The notes: a model not told the origin generated them from the letters alone. A stretch of 64,000 bases of DNA from Halobacillus litoralis (GCF_004101865.1 NZ_CP026118.1:4047001-4111000), one strand, 5' to 3'. Shown: positions 8,443 to 18,206, counted from the stretch's first letter. Program-made: numbers and translations.

Positions 8443-9969
8443 ATGATTTCATCTATACAAAAAAACTCAATCGGTATCGAGGCTTCGAAATTTGACGCCT
8501 TTTTTCTCCATCAGGGGAAAGAGGGGCTGGAAGCGTTCCGAGAACAAATCGATCTCGTTACGGAAAAGCTGGAGAAAGTATTTCGTGAGGCGGATGGTCC
8601 TTATACAGGCCAACCTCCGATGGAATTGAAGCAAAGTCTAGAAGAGAAGTTGAAGATCTGGAATAATCCCCGGCCGTTGAATGATGTATTAGAGGAATGG
8701 GAGCCGACGATTTTAAAAAACAGCCTGCAAGTATCCCATACAAAAAGTATTGCCCACTTGCATTGCCCGCCGATTCTTCCAGGCATCGCAGCAGAATTGA
8801 TCATAGCTGCTCTCAATCAATCGATGGACTCTTGGGATCAAAGTCCTGCTGCGACTTATGTGGAAGCAGAATTGATCCGTCAGCTTTCAAGGCTTGTCGG
8901 GCTGCCAGCCTCCTCGGATGGTGTCTTTACAAGTGGAGGGACCCAGTCCAACTATATGGGGCTTCTACTCGCAAGAGATGCATTTTGTGCAAAGCAGTGG
9001 AACCATGATGTGCAAGCATATGGCTTACCTGGTGAGATGAAGCGGACGAAGGTGCTATGTTCCGAAGAGGCTCACTTCTCTGTAAAGAAATCGATTTCCC
9101 AGCTTGGTTTGGGGGAAGAAGCGGTTATTCCGATTCCGTCGGATGAGAACCATAGGATGAATCTCCAGCACGTGAAAGAGACGTTCACACAGCTGGAACA
9201 AGATGGCGCACTGCCATTTGCAGTCGTCGCGACATGCGGTACAACGGACTATGGAAGTATCGATCCCATGGAGGACTTGGCTGAATTGTGCCAAGAAAGA
9301 AATCTCTGGCTCCATATAGACGCTGCTTATGGAGGGGGACTCGTTTTCAGTCATCAATACAAACGAAAAATCGCAGGACTTCACCAGGCTGATTCCATTA
9401 CACTGGATTTTCACAAATTAGGTTTTCAGCCGATCAGTTGTGGTTTGTTTCTCCTCAAGGATAGGCAGCATTACCGTCTGCTGTCCCATCATGCGGATTA
9501 TTTGAATCCTGAAGAGGATGAGGAAGAAGGGATTCTCAATCTCGTCAACAAATCGGTTCAAACCACTAGAAGATTCGATGCCTTGAAGATGCTTTTGACA
9601 CTGAATACAGTCGGAACGGATCTACTAGGGAAGATGGTTGACCAAACAATGGAACTCGCTGAATATGCGGCCTCAGTGCTGGAAGAAAAATCAGCATTTG
9701 CAGTAGAAAATCGCAAACCTGAATTAACGACGGTCGTCTTTCAGTACAGGCCGCTTCGTTCAGAGAACGTAAGTGATTGGAATCGTAAAATACAACAAAT
9801 CTTATTCCAGGAAGGAAAAGCGGCGATCGCGAAAACGTCTGTAAATGGAGAGACGTATTTGAAGTTCACTATATTGAATCCGCGAACTAGTAAAGAAGAC
9901 ATTGATAAGGTCATCCAGGAAATTGAAAAAGCAGGGACAGAAATGTTGAATGGAGGTTATCAGAAGTGA
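8443..9969 (+). CDS. L-2,4-diaminobutyrate decarboxylase
   Basis: A 508-aa group II PLP-dependent decarboxylase (the glutamate/aromatic/DABA decarboxylase family). It would convert diaminobutyrate to 1,3-diaminopropane. Key features are SGGTQSNYMGLL, WLHIDAAYGGG (PLP-contacting Asp) and the Schiff-base Lys in DFHKLGFQP (~325). It starts 4 nt after the aminotransferase stop and overlaps the next gene by 4 nt (GTGA), so the enzymes are translationally coupled. Upstream product and downstream need both match its reaction. Confidence 0.88.
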   Translation: MISSIQKNSIGIEASKFDAFFLHQGKEGLEAFREQIDLVTEKLEKVFREADGPYTGQPPMELKQSLEEKLKIWNNPRPLNDVLEEWEPTILKNSLQVSHTKSIAHLHCPPILPGIAAELIIAALNQSMDSWDQSPAATYVEAELIRQLSRLVGLPASSDGVFTSGGTQSNYMGLLLARDAFCAKQWNHDVQAYGLPGEMKRTKVLCSEEAHFSVKKSISQLGLGEEAVIPIPSDENHRMNLQHVKETFTQLEQDGALPFAVVATCGTTDYGSIDPMEDLAELCQERNLWLHIDAAYGGGLVFSHQYKRKIAGLHQADSITLDFHKLGFQPISCGLFLLKDRQHYRLLSHHADYLNPEEDEEEGILNLVNKSVQTTRRFDALKMLLTLNTVGTDLLGKMVDQTMELAEYAASVLEEKSAFAVENRKPELTTVVFQYRPLRSENVSDWNRKIQQILFQEGKAAIAKTSVNGETYLKFTILNPRTSKEDIDKVIQEIEKAGTEMLNGGYQK

Positions 9970-11741
9970 AGAGTGTCAGAGAAATCGCTGAGGACGCGAC
10001 GATGCAAAGTTTTCTCAATTGTTATTTAAGAGAAACGGAGAACTTCTCGGAAATGCCGGAGGAGCATGGAGCACCATGGACCGAGCCGGTCTGTGATAAA
10101 ACCCTCCGTATTCCGCTGGACAGACAACAGATGGAGGTGGCAGTCCCGGTCCGATACTGGTCTTTGACAGGGCGGCACCTTTTCGCCTTCCCGATTTATT
10201 ATCGGGCTGGTGAACACGGGGCATGGCAGGTGCTGGATTATGTCACAATGGCCACACTTTTAGTGAAAGAATGGCTGCTTGGACATGGCCGGAATTATTC
10301 AGAAGATGAAATGATGTTGAGAGTCATCCTGAGCTGCCAAAAAATCAAGGATGTTGTCGAACATCGTCGGGATGACCAACAGGAGCTCACCAAAGAGGAT
10401 TTTGATTTCATCGATGCGGAACAATCTCTATTGTTCGGACATTTGCTCCACCCGACCCCGAAAAGCAAGCAAGGGTTGACAGCGGCTGAAGACCGGAAAT
10501 ATGCACCGGAATACAAAGGCAGGTTCAAGCTGCACTACTTCAGTGCTTCCCGGTCATTTGTGAACGAGGAGTCCAGCTTGCCCTTGTCTGCCTCTGACAT
10601 CATTTTAGAAAATGTGAAAAGTTCTGTCGGGAAAGTTGAGCTCGACGAAATAATAGCTGGAGATCATCTGCTGATTCCTGTCCACCCGCTGCAAGTGCCA
10701 AGCTTGCTGGCTAAAGCCGAGGTTCAAAAGCTTTTGTCCACTGGTGCCTTAAAGGATTTGGGTGAGCTTGGACCAATCTATACAGCAACTTCCTCTTTCA
10801 GGACTTTATACAGTCCCGACTCGAGGTATATGTACAAGTTTTCCGTACCGGTCAAGATTACAAATTCGCTCAGGGTGAACCAACCGAAGGAATTAGACAG
10901 GGGTGTGGAAGTGGCTCGTCTTTTAGATACGGAATTGGGCGATGACTTAAACGAAAAACATCCGAATTTCACTATCATCAAAGATCCTGCTTCTATCAAC
11001 ATCCCATTGGATGAGGAAGTCTCAGGGTTCGAAGTGATCATACGAGAAAACCCTTTTTACGAGGACAGCAAACAGAAGAGTGTTGTCGCTGCTCTCGTTC
11101 AGGATAACGCCTACGGGGATGAATCCAGAATCCATTCTATCATTCAGGGCATAACCAAACGGGAGGGTCGTTCAATCGAAGCGGTGAGTGTCGATTGGTT
11201 CGACCGTTATTTAACAGTCAGTCTCGAGCCTGTACTTTGGTTATTTGAACAATATGGAATCGCTCTTGAAGCCCATCAGCAAAACTCGATCATCCAGTTG
11301 AAGGATGGTTATCCTGAGCATTTCTACTATCGGGACAATCAAGGCTATTACTTTTGCCAGTCTAAATCGGCGAAACTAGCTTCCCTTCTACCTGATGTCA
11401 ACAAAACGAGTGACACGATTTGTGCAGATGAAACAGCCGAAGAACGGTTGCGTTATTATTTCTTTTTCAATCATCTGTACGGGTTGATCAACGGTTTCGG
11501 TACGAGTCGACTCGTTTCAGAAGAAAAGCTGATGACGATATTGAGAGACCGATTGAAATCACATCCGTCTTCTTCCTTGATTACTAGTCTATTAGAGAAC
11601 GACAAACTTCCTTGTAAAGCGAATTTACTGACACGCTTATATGACATGGATGAACTAGTGGGACCGATGGAATCCCAATCGGTGTATACGAATATTGACA
11701 ATCCGCTTGCTGAAAAGGTGGCATCTGCCCATGACTTATGA
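9966..11741 (+). CDS. IucA/IucC-family NIS siderophore synthetase (first)
   Basis: A 591-aa NRPS-independent siderophore synthetase, ATP-dependent, coupling citrate (or its mono-amide) to an N-hydroxylated diamine. IucA/IucC markers include HPLQVPSLL, TSSFRTLY, KFSVPVKITNSLR and the C-terminal EAHQQNSI plus a FhuF-like region. The GTG start overlaps the previous stop and has GGAGG 9 nt upstream. Two such synthetases in one operon are expected for a symmetric citrate-dihydroxamate product. Which half-reaction this one performs cannot be decided here. Confidence 0.88.
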   Translation: MKSVREIAEDATMQSFLNCYLRETENFSEMPEEHGAPWTEPVCDKTLRIPLDRQQMEVAVPVRYWSLTGRHLFAFPIYYRAGEHGAWQVLDYVTMATLLVKEWLLGHGRNYSEDEMMLRVILSCQKIKDVVEHRRDDQQELTKEDFDFIDAEQSLLFGHLLHPTPKSKQGLTAAEDRKYAPEYKGRFKLHYFSASRSFVNEESSLPLSASDIILENVKSSVGKVELDEIIAGDHLLIPVHPLQVPSLLAKAEVQKLLSTGALKDLGELGPIYTATSSFRTLYSPDSRYMYKFSVPVKITNSLRVNQPKELDRGVEVARLLDTELGDDLNEKHPNFTIIKDPASINIPLDEEVSGFEVIIRENPFYEDSKQKSVVAALVQDNAYGDESRIHSIIQGITKREGRSIEAVSVDWFDRYLTVSLEPVLWLFEQYGIALEAHQQNSIIQLKDGYPEHFYYRDNQGYYFCQSKSAKLASLLPDVNKTSDTICADETAEERLRYYFFFNHLYGLINGFGTSRLVSEEKLMTILRDRLKSHPSSSLITSLLENDKLPCKANLLTRLYDMDELVGPMESQSVYTNIDNPLAEKVASAHDL

Positions 11742-12294
11742 CTTTGAACGGTTTGATCCAAAAATCGAACAGAGGATAGCTTTTCGAAAAGTGACCTTCG
11801 AAGATGTAGAAATCATTCACAAATGGATGAATGAAGAGCATGTCCATCCGTACTGGAATTTGAATATCTCTTTGAAGGCATTCAAAGACCATTTAGCAAA
11901 GGCGCTCGCCGATACCCATCAAACGCTTTACTTAGGCTTGATCGATGGCAGGGTCATGAGCTATTGGGAAGCCTACTGGGTGGAAGGGGACATCATAGAA
12001 AAGTACTATTCAGCAGCGCAAGCAGATCAAGGTGTCCATTTATTAATAGGGGAGAAGGCATTTCTCGGCAATGGGTACGCCCTCCCTTTACTGCGGGCGA
12101 TGGTCCACTTCCAATTTCAAGACGAAGGCACGGACAAAGTCATCGCCGAACCGGATATACGAAATGAAAAAATGATCCATATTTTTCAGAAGTGTGGCTT
12201 CAATCCGGTTCGACCGGTCAAGCTGCCCGATAAAACAGGGTTATTGATGTTTTGCGAACGAGAAACTTTCGAAAAGAGGTGGCCATATGAATGA
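11731..12294 (+). CDS. GNAT acetyltransferase for hydroxamate siderophore (RhbD/IucB-like)
   Basis: A 187-aa acyltransferase of the siderophore GNAT family. It would acetylate the N-hydroxylated diamine to give the hydroxamate. Family signatures are RKVTFEDVEIIHKWMNEEHV at the N-terminus and FQKCGFNPVRPVKLPDKTG at the end; GYALPLLRAM lines the acetyl-CoA site. The start at 11731 fits AAGGTGG 9 nt upstream; an in-frame ATG at 11695 has no ribosome binding site. It overlaps the preceding gene by 11 nt and the next by 8 nt. Confidence 0.85.
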   Translation: MTYDFERFDPKIEQRIAFRKVTFEDVEIIHKWMNEEHVHPYWNLNISLKAFKDHLAKALADTHQTLYLGLIDGRVMSYWEAYWVEGDIIEKYYSAAQADQGVHLLIGEKAFLGNGYALPLLRAMVHFQFQDEGTDKVIAEPDIRNEKMIHIFQKCGFNPVRPVKLPDKTGLLMFCERETFEKRWPYE

Positions 12295-13642
12295 AGACCT
12301 CCATCCTTCAACAACTATCCATCATGTCATCGGGATTGGACTTGGTCCTTTCAATTTAGGGATGGCTGCACTCATGGATTCAATCGATGATATTCACTGC
12401 TTGTTCCTGGAAAGAGAACCGGAGTTTGAGTGGCACCCCGGCATGTTGATTGAAGGGACGACATTACAGGTTCCGTTTTTAGCTGATCTTGTCTCGATGA
12501 TTGATGTGAAAAACGAGTATAGCTTTTTAAATTATTTGCAGGAACATAATCGACTCTATCATTTTTATTTTCTGGAAAAATTCCACATTCCCAGGAAGGA
12601 ATACAATCACTACTGCCGCTGGGTGTGCAGGAAGCTCGATTCGTGCCGTTTCGAAAAGAATGTTCTTCAGGTAGAACCGTTAGAACATGAAGGGAAGACC
12701 GTCTATCGAGTGACCGTGGAAGACATGAAGTCGGGGACACACGAACATTTCTTAACGGAAAATATCGTCATGGGAATTGGAACAGAGCCTGGCATCCCGG
12801 AACCATTCCGCGAACATCTAGGTTCGAAGGTCTTCCATACTTCTGAATACTTATCGAAACGACAAGCCTGCCTTAACGGAGAGACTGTTGCTGTGATTGG
12901 GTCAGGCCAAAGTGCCGCTGAAGTGTTTTTGGATGTCGCCAAACAACAGCAAATATCCGGAGGTTCCCTTGAGTGGTATACGAGGTCGAACGGGTTCTTT
13001 CCGATGGAGTATTCGAAGCTTGGACTTGAGTATTTCTCACCGGATTACATTGATTTTTTCTATGAACTACCCCAATGGAAAAAAGATGCCCTGCTTCAGA
13101 ATCAGGAACTTCTATACAAAGGGATCAGTGCAGAAACGATCGGTGAGATTTACGATCATTTGTATGAACGCTCCATTGGAGATGTCGAGCCACCGCTCCA
13201 TTTGCAAGCGATGACAGAGATGACAGACCTCAGCTGGAATGGAGACACATGGACGTTGAATGGGAAACAGCGGATAAGTGAAGAAGCCGTGGAAACAGAA
13301 GCAGATGTCGTCATTCTCGGGACAGGCTATCAGCAAAGAGTACCCGTCTTTTTGCAAGAAATGAATGATGTGATTTCCTGGGATGAATCTGGAAGGTTCC
13401 AAGTGAGAAAAGATTATGCTCTGGACACTTCGCTTGATGGTGAAGGGGAAATTTACGTCCAAAACGGGGAAATTCATTCCCATGGTGTAGGCGCTCCCGA
13501 CTTAGGGTTAGGGGCGTACCGGAATGCCGTGATCATCAATCAAATCGCTGGAAGGGAAGTGTTCCCAATTCCAGATAAACATGTCTTCCAAACGTTCGGA
13601 ACAGTATCGGAACATAACTCCAGTTACGCAAAAATACGCTGA
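12287..13642 (+). CDS. Diamine N-monooxygenase (RhbE/IucD family)
   Basis: A 451-aa flavin-dependent N-hydroxylating monooxygenase, acting on 1,3-diaminopropane (or its derivative) with NADPH and O2. The FAD site GIGLGPFNLGMAAL is at the N-terminus, the NADPH site VIGSGQSAAEVFLD is near residue 203, and the C-terminal ATGY-like motif reads LGTGYQQR, followed by the GAPDLGLGAYRNA substrate region. It completes the hydroxamate branch and is coupled to its neighbours by overlap. Confidence 0.88.
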   Translation: MNEDLHPSTTIHHVIGIGLGPFNLGMAALMDSIDDIHCLFLEREPEFEWHPGMLIEGTTLQVPFLADLVSMIDVKNEYSFLNYLQEHNRLYHFYFLEKFHIPRKEYNHYCRWVCRKLDSCRFEKNVLQVEPLEHEGKTVYRVTVEDMKSGTHEHFLTENIVMGIGTEPGIPEPFREHLGSKVFHTSEYLSKRQACLNGETVAVIGSGQSAAEVFLDVAKQQQISGGSLEWYTRSNGFFPMEYSKLGLEYFSPDYIDFFYELPQWKKDALLQNQELLYKGISAETIGEIYDHLYERSIGDVEPPLHLQAMTEMTDLSWNGDTWTLNGKQRISEEAVETEADVVILGTGYQQRVPVFLQEMNDVISWDESGRFQVRKDYALDTSLDGEGEIYVQNGEIHSHGVGAPDLGLGAYRNAVIINQIAGREVFPIPDKHVFQTFGTVSEHNSSYAKIR

Positions 13643-13650
13643 GAAAATAA

Positions 13651-15480
13651 ATGGAAAGAAGGGGTCCCGTGTTATTCAAAAATGAAGTGCAAGAAACGTT
13701 TAAAGCCTCCACCTGGAAAGAGGCCAATCAAAAACTGATCGCTAAAATGCTGGCGGAATATATGTACGAAGATATGATCTTCCCGGAAATTATTTCATCT
13801 GAAAACCATCGCCACGTCTATGAACTTGTCATTTCGAGTGGGAAAAAGTATCAGTATCAAGCGGAGCCGCGCCTTTTCAACAGTTTTGATGTGAAATGGT
13901 GGACCATCGAAAAGGTCGGGAACGAAACAAGTAGCGAGGCCGAAAGTGCAATCGAGCTGCTTGTCGATTTGCAGGAAATCATAGGCATGTCACCAGAAAC
14001 AACCGGACATTTGATCAAAGAGCTGAATGCAACGCTGATTGCCGATGCTCATCTTATGACGGAATCATCTAAAACATCTGATGAGCTTTTAAATACGGAT
14101 TACGCTGAAATCGAAGGATTCATGAAAGGGCATCCGTGGATCACCTACAATAAAGGCAGAATCGGTTTCGGCTACGATGATTACCTGGCCTATGCACCCG
14201 AACATCAGCAGGAAATCCGTCTTTCCTGGATTGCTGTCCATCACAAACTGGCAAGCTTTCAATCAGTGGAAGGGCTGACTTATCAAGACTTGCTTGAAAA
14301 AGAATTGAGCAAAGAAGAAAGGGAGTCATTCACAGGTGAAGTCCTAAGAGCTGGTTACGATCCATCAGAGTATTACTTCTTACCGGTTCATGACTGGCAA
14401 TGGAAGAATACGCTGATCCAGAACTTTCCGGAAGAGCTTGCTTATGGATCGATTATCCCATTGGCAGAAGGGAAGGATAAATACCTTCCGCAGCAATCGA
14501 TCCGCACGTTCGTGAACAGGAGCTCGAAAGAAAAATATCACGTCAAATTACCGATGAGCATCCTCAATACGCTCGTCTATCGGGGACTCCCGGCTGAAAG
14601 GACGTTGATCGCACCGAAAGTCACCCAATTGATCAAAGGGATTTACGACCAGGACGCTTTCCTGAAAGAAGATTGCCGGGTCATTCTACCAGGTGAAAAT
14701 GCCAGCATCAATGTCGACCAAAAGCATTACACAGCAGTGAAAGATGCGCCCTATCAATATCTTGAAATGCTTGGGACGATTTGGAGAGAAAGTATCTACA
14801 ACTATTTGGAAGAAGGTGAGCAGGCTGTCACATTGGCCGCTCTGTTACATGAGGACCATGACGGGAAGCCGTTTATAAAAAGTGCCGTGGAAGCGTCTGG
14901 GCTGAAGACGGACGAATGGATGCAGCAGTTTTTCAAAGTGGTCATGGATCCGCTTCTTCACTACTTGTATCAGTACGGGACCGTCTTTTCTCCGCATGGT
15001 CAAAATACGATCATCGTGCTGAAAGATGCCAAACCCCATCGTCTGGCGATCAAAGATTTTGTCGATGATGTGAACGTCACAGACCAGAAGTTCCCTGAGC
15101 TGGACGGTTTGACCGACGAACTTAAGTCTGTGCTTAGAACCGAACCGCCAGAAGGCTTGACGCAGTTTATATTTACAGGATTATTCATCTGCCATTTGCG
15201 TTATTTGAGTCATATTCTTGAAAACCACCAGCTCTTATCCGAAGAGACATTTTGGCGTTTGCTTGCTGAGTCGATCCACGATTATCAGGACCGCTTCCCG
15301 CAATTGGAAAAACGGTTCGAGCTCTTCGATTTCTTCAAGCCAGAGATGACCAAGCTGTGTTTGAACCGGAACCGGATGGTCGATTACGGCTATGCAGATG
15401 GAGACGATCGACCACACGCATCGGAATTCGGTACAGTGACGAACGCTTTAGCCCAGTATAAAGAAGCAGCGAAAAGGTAA
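13651..15480 (+). CDS. IucA/IucC-family NIS siderophore synthetase (second)
   Basis: The second synthetase of the operon, 609 aa, with HPWITYNKGRIGF, HDWQWKNTLIQ, RTFVNRSSKEKYHVKLPMS and FSPHGQNT, the adenylation and Mg-binding signatures of the family. It probably joins the second hydroxylated-acetylated diamine to citrate. Start is ambiguous: ATG 13651 has a weak site, while GTG 13669 follows AAGGGG by 4-6 nt. The gap to the monooxygenase is 8 nt. Confidence 0.85.
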   Translation: MERRGPVLFKNEVQETFKASTWKEANQKLIAKMLAEYMYEDMIFPEIISSENHRHVYELVISSGKKYQYQAEPRLFNSFDVKWWTIEKVGNETSSEAESAIELLVDLQEIIGMSPETTGHLIKELNATLIADAHLMTESSKTSDELLNTDYAEIEGFMKGHPWITYNKGRIGFGYDDYLAYAPEHQQEIRLSWIAVHHKLASFQSVEGLTYQDLLEKELSKEERESFTGEVLRAGYDPSEYYFLPVHDWQWKNTLIQNFPEELAYGSIIPLAEGKDKYLPQQSIRTFVNRSSKEKYHVKLPMSILNTLVYRGLPAERTLIAPKVTQLIKGIYDQDAFLKEDCRVILPGENASINVDQKHYTAVKDAPYQYLEMLGTIWRESIYNYLEEGEQAVTLAALLHEDHDGKPFIKSAVEASGLKTDEWMQQFFKVVMDPLLHYLYQYGTVFSPHGQNTIIVLKDAKPHRLAIKDFVDDVNVTDQKFPELDGLTDELKSVLRTEPPEGLTQFIFTGLFICHLRYLSHILENHQLLSEETFWRLLAESIHDYQDRFPQLEKRFELFDFFKPEMTKLCLNRNRMVDYGYADGDDRPHASEFGTVTNALAQYKEAAKR

Positions 15481-15512
15481 GGGTTTATCAGGTAAAGAAA
15501 GAGGGATTGTCA

Positions 15513-16739
15513 GTGGCTATTGTTGTACAGAAATATGGAGGCAGTTCATTAGGTACGACTGAAAAAATCCAAAACGTAACCGAACGTATAATAGAAGAAA
15601 AGGAAAAAGGGCAGCAAGTAGTCGTCGTCGTTTCCGCGATGGGGGACGCGACGAACCACCTCGTCCAATCGGCAAGAGACATCTCGCTCCACCCTGATGC
15701 AAGAGACATGGATTTACTGATTTCCACAGGCGAACAAGTGACCAGTTCACTCATGTCCCTTGCTTTGAAGGAAAGAGGAGCGGATGCCATTTCGATGACA
15801 GGATGGCAAGCAGGAATCCAAACGGAAGAGTCTTTCGGCAATGCGGCCATCAGCTCCATCGATTTGACCCGTATCCACCAACATTTGCAAAAAGGGAAAA
15901 TCGTAGTCGTCGCAGGGTTTCAAGGATGTACATCATCAGGAGAAATATGTACGCTTGGACGAGGTGGATCCGATACGACAGCGGCAGCCCTCGCAGCAGA
16001 ATTGAAGGCGATCCGCTGTGATATTTTCACAGATGTCGATGGTGTTTACACTGCAGACCCAAGGGTGATGAAAAACGCCAGGAAGCTTCCTTCCATGAAC
16101 TATGAAGGGCTGCTCAACCTTGCAAAGATGGGAGCGAAAGTCATTCATCCAAGAGCTGTCCAGCATGCGAAAGAACATCAAGTCCCGCTGGTCGTCCGTT
16201 CGAGTTTCAACAAAGAAGAAGGGACGAGCATTCATCATCACCACTCCGTTCGTGATGACAGCTCCGCCATCGGACTTACATTCGAAGAGGGCCTCTCCCG
16301 CGTGAGATTATATAGCTCAGACGGTGAACCCCTCAAAAGCTCAGCCTTGCTGCAGCTTTTGAAGAAGGAAGAAGTAACAATCAAAGGGAATCAAGTAGAA
16401 GCGGACGGTTCGTTCACGGTGATTTTGCGTAATGAAGACCTGTACCAGACGCTCTCATGTTTTAATAGAAATAAAGAAAAAATCGGCATCGGAAGAATGA
16501 ACCATAGTACTGGTCTGGCTGCTGCCCACCTCGTTTTTATAGACGAACAATCCGCAGATCAGTTCAAAAGCCGGCTGAGTATGCCGACGGAGCTTACTAA
16601 TACTGATTTGTGGCCTTTTTCAAGCAGACCGGAAGTCTATAGTGTGCTGGTTGATGAAAAGCAGGCGGGTAGAACATGTCAAATTCTTCACGATTCATGT
16701 GTAGAATCTTGCTTAGATTTACAGGCTCACATCAATTGA
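15513..16739 (+). CDS. Aspartokinase dedicated to siderophore operon
   Basis: A 408-aa aspartate kinase, which phosphorylates L-aspartate toward aspartate-4-semialdehyde, the substrate of the operon's first enzyme. Kinase motifs are clear: VQKYGGSSLGT at the start, GRGGSDTTAAALAAEL and FTDVDGVYTADPRV. The region after residue ~250, where ACT domains normally sit, lacks the usual ITGIA... and D.PGVA patterns. Allosteric control by lysine/threonine may therefore be lost (inference). GTG 15513 is preferred over TTG 15507 on spacing from AGAGGG. It is the last gene of the Fur operon. Confidence 0.85.
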   Translation: MAIVVQKYGGSSLGTTEKIQNVTERIIEEKEKGQQVVVVVSAMGDATNHLVQSARDISLHPDARDMDLLISTGEQVTSSLMSLALKERGADAISMTGWQAGIQTEESFGNAAISSIDLTRIHQHLQKGKIVVVAGFQGCTSSGEICTLGRGGSDTTAAALAAELKAIRCDIFTDVDGVYTADPRVMKNARKLPSMNYEGLLNLAKMGAKVIHPRAVQHAKEHQVPLVVRSSFNKEEGTSIHHHHSVRDDSSAIGLTFEEGLSRVRLYSSDGEPLKSSALLQLLKKEEVTIKGNQVEADGSFTVILRNEDLYQTLSCFNRNKEKIGIGRMNHSTGLAAAHLVFIDEQSADQFKSRLSMPTELTNTDLWPFSSRPEVYSVLVDEKQAGRTCQILHDSCVESCLDLQAHIN

Positions 16740-16772
16740 AATTCTATTGGAAAAACCTTTTCACTCTTAAGT

Positions 16773-17165
16773 AGCTGTTAACGTTTGTTGTTGCTTCTCA
16801 CGAATCGCTTGTCGGTGGGTGCTTGCCGCGGGCACGGCCTCAGCTAACTTGGTCAAGAAAACCACTTGACCAAGTGGATCTTCGGCTCGCGCTGTTCCCG
16901 CAGGCGTCACCACCGAACGCTCATCGTGGAATCAACATTGGCACATCTGAAAATCGCTGTACCCATGCTCCTCCAAAAGAAATGCTGCGCCACCGCTCAA
17001 GTAATACGATTTACACAATAAAGGAAGGCATGAAAGTGGGTTCCCAGAGAAGCTTATGGTGAAGTAAGAACTCCAGTGTTCTATAGAAATGATAAAAGAA
17101 GCCGAGTTGGACGATAAAATTGTCCAACTCGGCTTCTTTATTTGATGTATAACTCAAAATGTTGT
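16773..17165 (+). repeat. Dispersed hairpin-tail repeat, copy C (full length, inverted)
   Basis: In the opposite orientation to A, B and D. The tail at 16773-16848 (GTTAACGTTTGTTGTTGCTT…), the internal core at 16847-16935 with a 10-bp palindrome (ACTTGGTCAA/TTGACCAAGT), a longer spacer, then the perfect 15-bp stem-loop 17098-17112/17122-17136 and the lead at ~17145-17165. Copies C and D share the core that A and B lack. It lies between the siderophore operon and the RDD gene, and its hairpin could terminate either. Confidence 0.75.
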
Positions 17166-17294
17166 AGTTCTTCAGTAGACTTGGGTAACCTCCACCTGTT
17201 TTCTTTGTTCATCTAGGTGAATAGGCAAACCAACCTATGCAAGAACCCATAGGATGCAATAAGCGAAAATTATTAATGTTAGGAGGGGATTCCA

Positions 17295-17726
17295 ATAATA
17301 GCTGAACTACACGGCAAGTTTCTTGTCCAACGTTTTCTCGGAGCAGCATTGGAGATTTTGTTTGCAGGATTGATCGCTGTTTTTTATACAGAGCTGATGG
17401 ATACAGGCCGTGGATATCAACCGAACCCAATCTTTTGGAAAACATTCATCATGACACATCTGACGTTCTTACTCGTCATTCCACTGTTTTCAAATGGAAG
17501 AACGATCGGGATGTTATTGACGAACCTTACTGTCACATCCAACAATGGGAAAAAGCCCAACTTTGCTCAAATACTCGCAAGAGCCTTCTTAGGATTCGGT
17601 CCTGTCATCGTGTCAAATGGGCTATGGTATTTCATTTCTATTTTTATCAGTCTCACAGATGAGAAAGGGCGAGGCTGGAGCGAACTAGTTTCCTATACGA
17701 CAATCAAACAAAAAAACCCTCATTGA
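17295..17726 (+). CDS. RDD-family membrane protein, apparent ATA start
   Basis: Reading from ATA 17295 gives ~143 residues: IAELHGKFLVQRFLGAALEI, three hydrophobic segments, GRTIGMLLTNLTVT and a C-terminal LVSYTTIK, the layout of RDD-family membrane proteins (first Asp replaced by Glu). AGGAGG (17281-17286) sits 8 nt before ATA 17295. No ATG/GTG/TTG lies between the stop at 17280 and TTG 17349, and starting at 17349 would remove the conserved Arg of helix 1. Either a rare AUA start or a lost start codon. Function unknown, possibly transport. Confidence 0.55.
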   Translation: MIAELHGKFLVQRFLGAALEILFAGLIAVFYTELMDTGRGYQPNPIFWKTFIMTHLTFLLVIPLFSNGRTIGMLLTNLTVTSNNGKKPNFAQILARAFLGFGPVIVSNGLWYFISIFISLTDEKGRGWSELVSYTTIKQKNPH

Positions 17727-17753
17727 GTGCGGAATTTCCACCGTGCTTTTTTT
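17726..17753 (+). terminator. Weak Rho-independent terminator
   Basis: AGTGCGG (17726-17732) can pair with CCGTGCT (17741-17747) using two G-U pairs, followed by a T run. It lies right at the end of the RDD gene. Confidence 0.4.
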
Positions 17754-18048
17754 ATGTTAGAACTGCTTTTCTGCTTCGGAACAGTGAAAAACCGATGATA
17801 ATGAAGGTCACTAAAATGAGGACCCACATCGCATCCCTGTAAACGGAAAAAGAGAGTGGCTCAATAAATCTATGGTACATTTCTACAAGCAGCCAGCCGA
17901 TTGGGTAAATCGGTGCCGCTTTTCCATAGGAAGCGTTCAAAATTCTTTTGCCTTCCTCTGTTTTTCCGGCTTTCCCAAAAGAGAATTGGAAAAAAATAAA
18001 GACGGCAAATAGGAATAAGGGGATGAGTATTATACCGATTATCATCAT
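17752..18048 (-). CDS. Small two-helix membrane protein, 98 aa
   Basis: One N-terminal helix (MMIIGIILIPLFLFAVFIFF), a ~45-residue soluble loop (GKAGKTEEGKRILNAS…), a second helix (MWVLILVTFIIIGFSLF) and a basic tail. I do not recognise the family. AAAGGAG lies upstream of the double ATG. Its ATG overlaps the stop of the upstream 53-aa gene (ATGA), so the two form a coupled operon. Confidence 0.6.
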   Translation of the reverse strand: MMIIGIILIPLFLFAVFIFFQFSFGKAGKTEEGKRILNASYGKAAPIYPIGWLLVEMYHRFIEPLSFSVYRDAMWVLILVTFIIIGFSLFRSRKAVLT

Positions 18049-18206
18049 TGGCGTTCTTCTCCTTTCGTCAACCTTTCTTTAATGGATTGGTCCAAATAAT
18101 CATCGACAGGATTGCTTTTTCCGAAATTCCGGAGTCCATTCCCAATGAAGTAACCAGCAAGAGCGAGGCAGACCGCCAAAATGACAAAATCCAAATGAAT
18201 CTCCAT
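18045..18206 (-). CDS. Small membrane protein, 53 aa, coupled to the 98-aa gene
   Basis: An ORF with an excellent GGAGG ribosome binding site encodes MEIHLDFVILAVCLALAGYF, then NGLRNFGKSNPVDDYLDQSI and a charged end. It has one membrane helix followed by a short cytoplasmic tail, similar in layout to small tail-anchored sporulation or energy-coupling proteins. The stop TGA overlaps the next ATG by 4 nt, strongly supporting both as genes. No family recognised. Confidence 0.6.
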   Translation of the reverse strand: MEIHLDFVILAVCLALAGYFIGNGLRNFGKSNPVDDYLDQSIKERLTKGEERQ

